Under the pieces are notes generated by a model. The model was not told the DNA's origin. It saw only the letters and a list, made by a program, of their open reading frames with translations, and made no database searches. 64,000 bases of DNA from Chloroflexota bacterium (GTDB lineage Bacteria > Chloroflexota > Anaerolineae > Anaerolineales > Villigracilaceae). A program made the position numbers and the translations under genes. Each line of letters starts with the position of its first letter. The first letter of the stretch is position 1. Shown here one piece after another: positions 58,399 through 64,000 of this stretch. The stretch covers positions 62,001-126,000 of the forward strand of contig JACRPQ010000005.1 of assembly GCA_016223135.1 (NCBI GenBank), given 5' to 3'.

Positions 58399-59232
58399 AT
58401 GGGAACTTATTTCGACACCTTCATCGAGAACTTCATCCGAGGCATCCCAAACCTGCTCACGGCGCTGGCGATTTTCGTCGTCAGTTTGTATGCGGCGCGA
58501 GGCTTGAGCCGGGTGGTGCGGCGCGTGCTGGAGAGGCGCAAAGCCGTGGAGGGTGTGACGCACCTTTTGGCGGATCTGACGCGCGTCTCCGTCATTGCCG
58601 TCGGCGCGATCACCGCTTTGCAGAGGTTTTTCGATGTGACCGCGTTTCTTGCCGGGTTGGGAATCATCGGTTTCACGGTTGGGTTCGCCCTGCAGGATGT
58701 GATGAAGAACTTCGCGGCGGGCGTCATCCTGCTGATCCAGCAGCCCTTCCAGGTGGATGAGGTCATCGGCACGGCGGGGTTCGAGGGAACCGTTTTGCGG
58801 ATTGACATGCGCTCCACCGAGCTCAAAGCGCTGGACGGGCGCATCGTGAGCATCCCCAACGCCGAGATTTTGGCGCATCCCATCGTCAACTACACCCGCG
58901 CAGAGCGGCGGCGCGTCGAACTCCCCGTGGGCGTGGGCTACGCCGCCGATACCGATGCCGCCCGCCGCGCCGTGCTGGAAGCGATTCGGCAGGTGCCGGG
59001 CTTCGTGGCAGAGCCGGCGCCGATGGTCGGCTTTTCCAACTTTGGCGATTCGGCGCTGGAACTCATCGCCTACTTCTGGATTGACGCCGCGCAGACCAAT
59101 CCGCTCGCCGCCAAAGACGCCGCATTATCACTGGTCAAAGAGGCGCTGGAGGAGGAGAACATCGAGATTCCATTCTTCCCCCACACGGCATACATGCCTG
59201 CGCCCGTTAAAAAAAGAACTCCGAAGCGTTGA
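58399..59232 (+). CDS. Small-conductance mechanosensitive channel (MscS family)
   Basis: 277 residues. Three N-terminal membrane helices, the pore helix and VGFALQDVMKNFAAGVILLIQQPFQVDEVIGTAGFEGTVLRIDMRSTELKALDGRIVSIPNAEI, the MscS beta-domain consensus. It releases solutes upon osmotic down-shock. AAGGAGTTGACGC precedes ATG. Convergent with the lipoprotein gene across a shared hairpin. Its stop codon is in the hairpin loop. Confidence 0.94.
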   Translation: MGTYFDTFIENFIRGIPNLLTALAIFVVSLYAARGLSRVVRRVLERRKAVEGVTHLLADLTRVSVIAVGAITALQRFFDVTAFLAGLGIIGFTVGFALQDVMKNFAAGVILLIQQPFQVDEVIGTAGFEGTVLRIDMRSTELKALDGRIVSIPNAEILAHPIVNYTRAERRRVELPVGVGYAADTDAARRAVLEAIRQVPGFVAEPAPMVGFSNFGDSALELIAYFWIDAAQTNPLAAKDAALSLVKEALEEENIEIPFFPHTAYMPAPVKKRTPKR

Positions 59233-59246
59233 GCGCTTCGGAGTTC
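59216..59246 (-). terminator. Terminator for the downstream minus-strand lipoprotein gene
   Basis: 13-bp perfect stem GAACTCCGAAGCG / CGCTTCGGAGTTC with a TTGA loop. The T-run lies on the minus-strand side, so it serves the minus-strand gene; on the plus strand it overlaps the MscS gene end. Confidence 0.9.
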
Positions 59247-59263
59247 AAACGTTCACTTGCGGC

Positions 59264-60049
59264 TTACGGCTCGCTGACTTCGAACCAGTTCACATCAACG
59301 GTGATGGGCAGGACGTTGAGGGATGAAATGTTGAAGCCCACTTGACCTTCGGCAAAACCGTAACGACTATCTTTTACGGTTTTGAGCTTGGCGCCGTTGA
59401 TAAACAGGGTGATTTCACTGCCACTGCAGACCATTTTATATTCATTGGTTTCTTTGCCCTGCTTGAGCGCGGTCGTGCCGCCGTTGGCAATGACGTTATA
59501 GGCATTATCAACGGCATAGAGATACCACACACCGCCGCTCTCGACGCTGAATTCATACCATTGCGTCCCATCCTTGTTCATTCTGCAAACGAGGCTGACG
59601 TTGTTGTTGTTGCGTCCGCGGTTTGTGGCGTTGAGCGTAAGGGCAACGTTATCGTAGGTTTCACGATTGTACATGTAGTACACGTACAAATCCTCATCGC
59701 CCAAATCGAACAACAGATGGTCACCTTCTTGTTCGATCTTGAGGTCATCATCGCTGCCGGAGCCGAGCGTAAAGTACTCCCAGTTGCTCAAGTCAACGCC
59801 GGCATCGAATTCCTCTTTGAAGAATTTCGGAATGACCACTGTCGTAGCCGTGGGCGCAGGCGGTTCGGTCGGCGCAGGCGGCTCGGTCGGTTCGGGAGCG
59901 GGGGGTTCGGTGGGCGCAGGCGCCTGCGTGGGAGGCTGCGGTTGGGGCGGCTGGGGGGCGGGGGTGCTGCTGCTGCCAAAAAACTGACACGCCATTCCCA
60001 CTACCAGCACGAACGAAACAAACAAGAACAGGGGACGAAGGCTTCTCAT
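59264..60049 (-). CDS. Lipoprotein with Pro-rich spacer and concanavalin-like domain
   Basis: 261 residues. Signal peptide ends VVGMAC, with Cys21 probably lipidated. A Pro/Glu/Ala/Thr-rich spacer follows (about 28-70; TEPPAPTEPPAP-type repeats). The rest (about 78-261) is beta-rich: FKEEFDAGVDLSNWEYFTLG ... WYEFSVESGGVWYLYAVDNAYN ... TLFINGAKLKTVKDSRYGFAEGQVGFNISSLN, like LamG/DUF1080 jelly-roll domains that bind or act on sugars. No catalytic residues can be placed. The 215-base gap to 60264 holds no gene. Confidence 0.82.
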   Translation of the reverse strand: MRSLRPLFLFVSFVLVVGMACQFFGSSSTPAPQPPQPQPPTQAPAPTEPPAPEPTEPPAPTEPPAPTATTVVIPKFFKEEFDAGVDLSNWEYFTLGSGSDDDLKIEQEGDHLLFDLGDEDLYVYYMYNRETYDNVALTLNATNRGRNNNNVSLVCRMNKDGTQWYEFSVESGGVWYLYAVDNAYNVIANGGTTALKQGKETNEYKMVCSGSEITLFINGAKLKTVKDSRYGFAEGQVGFNISSLNVLPITVDVNWFEVSEP

Positions 60050-60264
60050 TGTGCATTCTCCTTTTGAAGTTTTTTCAAGTATAAGATACCCGACGGCTTA
60101 ATACAATCCCCCAAGCGGCAAAACAAGCAAATTGTAATTGAACAGTAAATTTCAGGATTTCACGTTGAATGCGGCGGGACTTTCGATGCTCCTCTGAGAT
60201 GTGCGTTCACACAGCGCATCGAGTTTCCCACTGCAAAGAAAATTTGTGATACATTCCGACCTGC

Positions 60265-61119
60265 ATGTCCCTCACCGCCTTGCTGCTCCTGTTTGCATCC
60301 GCTTCCCTGCATGCGTTGTGGAATTTGCTCCTCAAACAATCGCAGGAAAAATACATTGCCATGGGCTGGCAGGTTATTTTGAGCGGCGGCTTCGCCTTTG
60401 TCGTCCTGCTCTTCATCGGTCTGCCGCCGCGCTCGATGTGGCTCTTTGCCATCGTCAGTATGACGCTGGAGGCGGTCTATTTCATCCTGCTTTCCAACGC
60501 CTATACCGACCACGACTTTTCCCTCGTCTATCCCATTGCGCGCGGCGCCGCCCCCGCTTTTCTGATGCTTTGGTCGGCGCTCTTCTTGCGGGAAGACTTG
60601 ACCCCGGGCGGAATCGCCGGCGTCCTCTTAATCGTCGGCGGGATGATCGTTATCGGCGCGACCAGTCTCGTTCAGGCACGCGGAAGCCGGCTCCGCCTCA
60701 AAGGCATCCTCACCGCCCTGAGCGTCGCCCTCGTCATCTCGCTCTATACGCTGATTGACGGTACAGCCGTCAAAAATGGACCCGCCGTGCCTTACGCCTT
60801 GAGCATGTTCATGCTGGTGCCAGTCATTACCACCACCTACAACCTGCGCCGCTTCGGGTGGAAACGTTTCGCCGCCGCCTGGGACGGTCCGCGCCTGCCG
60901 CTGATTTTTGCCGCCGTTCTGGGTGTAGTCGCATATCTGCTGGCGCTTTTTGCCTACACCATCGCGCCGGTCAGTTACTCCGGCGCCATCCGCGAAATGA
61001 GCGTTGTCATCGGCGCGTTCCTCGGCTGGCAGTTTCTCGGCGAGAACATGGGAGGAATGCGCGTACTGGGTTCGGTCATCATCTTTGCGGGGATACTGAC
61101 CATTGCGTTGTTTGGGTGA
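60265..61119 (+). CDS. EamA/DMT family permease
   Basis: 284 residues, ten predicted helices in two EamA repeats. ASASLHALWNLLLKQSQEKYIAMGWQV, PIARGAAPAFLMLWSALFLREDLTP and the closing VIGAFLGWQFLGENMGGMRVLGSVIIFAGILTIALFG fit drug/metabolite transporters. The substrate is unknown. Convergent with the subtilase, 12 bases apart. Confidence 0.9.
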   Translation: MSLTALLLLFASASLHALWNLLLKQSQEKYIAMGWQVILSGGFAFVVLLFIGLPPRSMWLFAIVSMTLEAVYFILLSNAYTDHDFSLVYPIARGAAPAFLMLWSALFLREDLTPGGIAGVLLIVGGMIVIGATSLVQARGSRLRLKGILTALSVALVISLYTLIDGTAVKNGPAVPYALSMFMLVPVITTTYNLRRFGWKRFAAAWDGPRLPLIFAAVLGVVAYLLALFAYTIAPVSYSGAIREMSVVIGAFLGWQFLGENMGGMRVLGSVIIFAGILTIALFG

Positions 61120-61131
61120 TGCGCGGCTGCA

Positions 61132-63486
61132 TCAAGGCTCCAACGCTTTCTTCACCGCATCGTAGGCATTCACCAAGCCATAGCCATACCCTGCGTTCGG
61201 CACGCCGCCCTCGAAACACCCCAGCGACGTTCTGCCCGTGTAGGGTTTTGCCGTCTCGATGATGAGTTGCTCGGTGCGATCAATGTCGCCAATCAGGCTG
61301 GGATTCGCCGACCAGAGCAGCGCCACCACGCCCGCCACGTGCGGTCCCGCCATGGACGTGCCTTCCAACGCGCCGTAGCCGCCGCCCGGCAGAGCGGAGA
61401 GGATGTCCCTGCCCGGCGCGATGACATCCGGCTTGATGCGGTTCGAGCCGTCCACCGTCACCGGTCCGCGGCTGGAAAACTCGGTCAAGTTGCCGTACCT
61501 GTCAATCGCTCCAACGGAAAAAACCGAGTCATACAGCGCCAACGGCGCGTTCACCGTACTGCAATTCGGACCGTCATTGCCTGCCGAAACCACCACAAAA
61601 ATCCCCGCGTCGCGCAGATGATTCGCCGCGTAGAGCAGCGCCTGCGGGTCGCAGCCTTCAATTTCGGGACAACCCCACGAATTGTTCAGCACATCCGCCG
61701 CGCGCGTCGGGTCGCCGTCGGTGAACGGGTCGCCGCCCAGCGGAAACGGCGCCAGCATGAACTGCATACAGTCGAGATACAACGCAGGATTGCCCAAATT
61801 GCGATTCAGGTTCATACACGCGAACCAGGTTGCGCCGGGCGCCACGCCGATGCCGTTCTGTCCCAGCGCCGTGCCGAGCGTGTGCGTGCCGTGACCGTTT
61901 ACATCGTACGGCGCGGGCTTGCCGTACCACGGGTCGAACCAGTTATAGTCATCCCCTGAATCCTTCCCGCGATAACTGTCCTTCAGGGCGGGATGACTCG
62001 CATCCACGCCGCTGTCCGACTGTCCAATCACAATCCCTTCGCCGCGCACGCCGAACTCCTCCCATACTTTGTCCGCGCCAATCATGCGCACGTTCCATTG
62101 CACACCCTCGGGCGGAGGGGAGGAGAAGAGATTGCTCAAAGCCATGGCTTCGGCTTGGGGGGCAGGTCGCAGCCTCGGGCTGGGAAGGACGCGGTCCACT
62201 TCGGGGCGGCTCAGCAAAATAAGGCGGGTCAGCATCCCATCGCGCACTTCCAGCGCGTTGACCAAATAATACGGCGTGTACTCCACCCCCAACTTGTCGA
62301 GCGCCGCCCGCAAATCTGCCTGCGACTCGTTTGCAAAGCGGGTCAACTCGTTATAAGCCGCCGTTCGGCGCTCGTCTATGTTTTGGATTTGACGCACGTC
62401 CGATAAATCCGCCTGCGCCTTCAGGATGACGAACAGACGGTCGCCGTAAAAACCATGATTGCCGTTCGTGACGAACAAAATGACGACGACCAGCCACGCC
62501 GCCCCCGCGCCAACCCAGCCAAGCAAACGCTTCGCTGCGGACCTCGAACCGGCTCCTGCAACCATACGGATTACCACGCCGACAACTCCCACCGTCAACC
62601 CCAAACCGACAGCGAACGTCCCCGCCTTCAGCGCCAGCGCACCGATGTCGCCCAGCAAAATCGTCAGTTCCGTCGGGTCGAAGAAGATGAAGCCCGCCGC
62701 CGCCAGCAAACCGACGAGTGTTGCCCCCGCCGCCCGCGAAGGCATGACCGCCGCCACCGCAAACGCAAACGATGGAAGCAGGGCAAGCAGTATCAACTGC
62801 GCGCCGTCGTAGCCGATGGCGGAGCCGAGCAAGGCAAGCGTTGCGCCAATGCCACACGCATCGAGGAAGCGGTTGCCCGTCGTGGCTTCCATCAACACCG
62901 CCGCGAGCAGACCCAGCGAAAGCCCCGCCAGCAAATTGAGCAGGGCGTCGCTTGGCGAACCGAACGCGCCAAACACCGCAAACGGAGCGACGCCGAACGC
63001 GGCGAGCAAGAGAGCAAAAGAGACGCTCCCCGCCTTCCAATCAATCGTCACCTTGCGGACTTTGGACACGATGAAAAACGCCGTCACTGAAATAACAATC
63101 TGATAAAGAGCCCCCACCTGGTCATTGTTTGGACCGATGAAGCGCAGCGCCAGCGCCGGGAACGCCATGAGCGCCGCGCCCAGCCAGCCTGCATAAACGG
63201 GCTTGAAACGTTCGTCTCTGGTGAAATACCACAGCGCCGCAATCACGCCCGTCATCACGAACGCCTGCACCGCCAGTCCCACCGTTCCCGCCCATTTGAA
63301 ATAAGCAAGACTGCCCGAAGCGATCGCCGTCTGTTCCATGGACCACAGCACAAGGTGATACAGGAACATACACAACGGCGCGGGCAGTGCAAATACAAGA
63401 AACAATATCAACGCGCCAACCGAACGGTTTTTCGGTTCTTCCTTTGGCTGAACAGATTGATTCAAATCGTTTTGCATTTCCATCAT
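61132..63486 (-). CDS. Subtilisin-like protease (S8) fused to a polytopic membrane domain
   Basis: 784 residues. The N-terminal half (about 20-350) has 9-10 membrane helices. The C-terminal half is a subtilase: IGQSDSGVDASHPALK (Asp, about 490), NGHGTHTLGTALG (His, about 531), VVVSAGNDGPNC (Asn) and GTSMAGPHVAGVVAL (Ser, about 711). The triad is complete. The catalytic part probably faces outside. ATG at 63486 has GAGGAGA; an earlier in-frame ATG (63555) lies in repeat DNA and would add 23 repeat-derived residues. Confidence 0.88.
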   Translation of the reverse strand: MMEMQNDLNQSVQPKEEPKNRSVGALILFLVFALPAPLCMFLYHLVLWSMEQTAIASGSLAYFKWAGTVGLAVQAFVMTGVIAALWYFTRDERFKPVYAGWLGAALMAFPALALRFIGPNNDQVGALYQIVISVTAFFIVSKVRKVTIDWKAGSVSFALLLAAFGVAPFAVFGAFGSPSDALLNLLAGLSLGLLAAVLMEATTGNRFLDACGIGATLALLGSAIGYDGAQLILLALLPSFAFAVAAVMPSRAAGATLVGLLAAAGFIFFDPTELTILLGDIGALALKAGTFAVGLGLTVGVVGVVIRMVAGAGSRSAAKRLLGWVGAGAAWLVVVILFVTNGNHGFYGDRLFVILKAQADLSDVRQIQNIDERRTAAYNELTRFANESQADLRAALDKLGVEYTPYYLVNALEVRDGMLTRLILLSRPEVDRVLPSPRLRPAPQAEAMALSNLFSSPPPEGVQWNVRMIGADKVWEEFGVRGEGIVIGQSDSGVDASHPALKDSYRGKDSGDDYNWFDPWYGKPAPYDVNGHGTHTLGTALGQNGIGVAPGATWFACMNLNRNLGNPALYLDCMQFMLAPFPLGGDPFTDGDPTRAADVLNNSWGCPEIEGCDPQALLYAANHLRDAGIFVVVSAGNDGPNCSTVNAPLALYDSVFSVGAIDRYGNLTEFSSRGPVTVDGSNRIKPDVIAPGRDILSALPGGGYGALEGTSMAGPHVAGVVALLWSANPSLIGDIDRTEQLIIETAKPYTGRTSLGCFEGGVPNAGYGYGLVNAYDAVKKALEP

Positions 63487-63503
63487 GACCAGATTCTCCT
63501 CAC

Positions 63504-63590
63504 AACTACCAATTGCTCCCTGCTTACCGCTTACTGACCACTGATCACTGATCACTGCTTACTGATCACTATTCACCGATCACCACCATT
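63504..63590. repeat. Short-period GATCACTGATCACTGCTTAC tract
   Basis: Words of type CTGATCACTGATCACTGC and TTACCGCTTACTG. Lies between the subtilase start and the YczE-like stop. It extends an open frame upstream of the subtilase. Confidence 0.75.
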
Positions 63591-64000
63591 AATCCTCCCC
63601 TGCCGCCACCGGCACAACCGCATCCTCCACCTGGTGCGGACGCACGTTGAACAACTTGAACGCCCACTGCACCGACGGACCGATTAGCAGCGCAAACGCC
63701 AGCGTCCCCCAGCCCGCCGGTCCGCCCAACAGCCAACCCAGCGTGACGACGATGACTTCAATGGAACTTCTTGCCGCCCGCACACTGCTTCCCGTCACGC
63801 GGTGAATCGCCAGCATCAAACTATCGCGCGGACCCGCCCCCGCGTCCACGCCAATATACACCGCCGTCGCAACGCCCTGAATCAACACCCCCAGCAGAAA
63901 CATCCCGATTCGCAAAGGGAGATTCCCTTCAAGCGTTGGAATCCAACTCAGGAACAAGTTCAGCCACAGACCGATGCTCAAGATGTTTCCCAGCGTTCCC
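63589..64000 (-). CDS. YczE/YitT-like membrane protein, partial
   Basis: The 5' end lies beyond the window; the frame is open to the edge (..GTLGNILSIGLWLNLFLSW). About 137 residues with three to four helices, VYIGVDAGAGPRDSLMLAIHRVTGSSVRAARSSIEVIVVTLGWLLGGPAGWGTLAFALLIGPSVQWAFKLFNV: the YczE consensus (GAGPRDxLM, IGPxVQ). Function unknown. The tail ends with an acidic PVAAGED. Confidence 0.85.
   Translation of the reverse strand, partial: GTLGNILSIGLWLNLFLSWIPTLEGNLPLRIGMFLLGVLIQGVATAVYIGVDAGAGPRDSLMLAIHRVTGSSVRAARSSIEVIVVTLGWLLGGPAGWGTLAFALLIGPSVQWAFKLFNVRPHQVEDAVVPVAAGED

Overview
The window reads as a chromosomal segment of a GC-rich environmental bacterium, most plausibly Chloroflexota, class Anaerolineae. 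That placement is an inference from gene style: an alpha-beta fused 2-oxoacid dehydrogenase E1, Thr/Pro-rich spacers on secreted proteins, many degenerate short repeats, and several genes with a -10 box 6-8 bases before ATG and no Shine-Dalgarno. No 16S gene or other decisive marker is present, and I saw no tRNA, rRNA, CRISPR array or classical insertion sequence.

Layout. 1-2990: phosphate uptake genes pstC (partial), pstA, pstB and a thioredoxin-type arsenate reductase. The pst operon is split by a four-helix-bundle (IVS/S23-type) gene lying between inverted short-period repeat arms. 3006-5482: NAD salvage pair (nicotinate phosphoribosyltransferase and an isochorismatase-family hydrolase). 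5603-10230: FHA protein, AI-2E permease, small acidic protein, P1 (DmpA/NylC-like) hydrolase, YvlD-like membrane protein, GNAT enzyme. 10413-14219: fused E1 and E2 of a 2-oxoacid dehydrogenase complex; E3 is not in the window. 14261-19975: an AT-richer minus-strand cassette with an ABC exporter (one ATPase, three permeases), a small secreted protein, an anchored protein, a secreted metzincin protease and a stand-alone LuxR-type HTH. 20096-32692: carbohydrate and core functions (glycoside hydrolase, MaoC hydratase, class A PBP, YwbE, lipoprotein, CoaD, RecG, DegV, PlsY).

32757-56381 is a large surface-polysaccharide locus. It holds a methyltransferase-glycosyltransferase fusion, several polytopic GT-C-like proteins, an acyltransferase, RmlA/RmlB/WecE (route to dTDP-4-amino-4,6-dideoxygalactose), GDP-mannose 4,6-dehydratase, a UDP-sugar dehydrogenase and epimerase, GT2 and GT4 enzymes, a flippase, and a BrnT/BrnA toxin-antitoxin pair. 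56391-58038 is rimI-tsaB-tsaE. The rest carries an MscS channel, a Pro-rich lipoprotein, an EamA transporter, a polytopic subtilase and a partial YczE-like membrane protein.

The most striking signal is the repeat landscape. Words of about 6-10 bases, different at each site, are iterated imperfectly and often arranged as two inverted arms. They sit between genes, supply start or stop regions, and in several places are read through in frame inside genes (E2 linkers, a polytopic membrane protein, a GT4 enzyme, the RimI tail). One copy encloses the four-helix-bundle gene, which suggests an uncharacterised mobile-element family with gene-bearing and gene-less forms. The second system worth attention is the exporter/metzincin/LuxR cassette.
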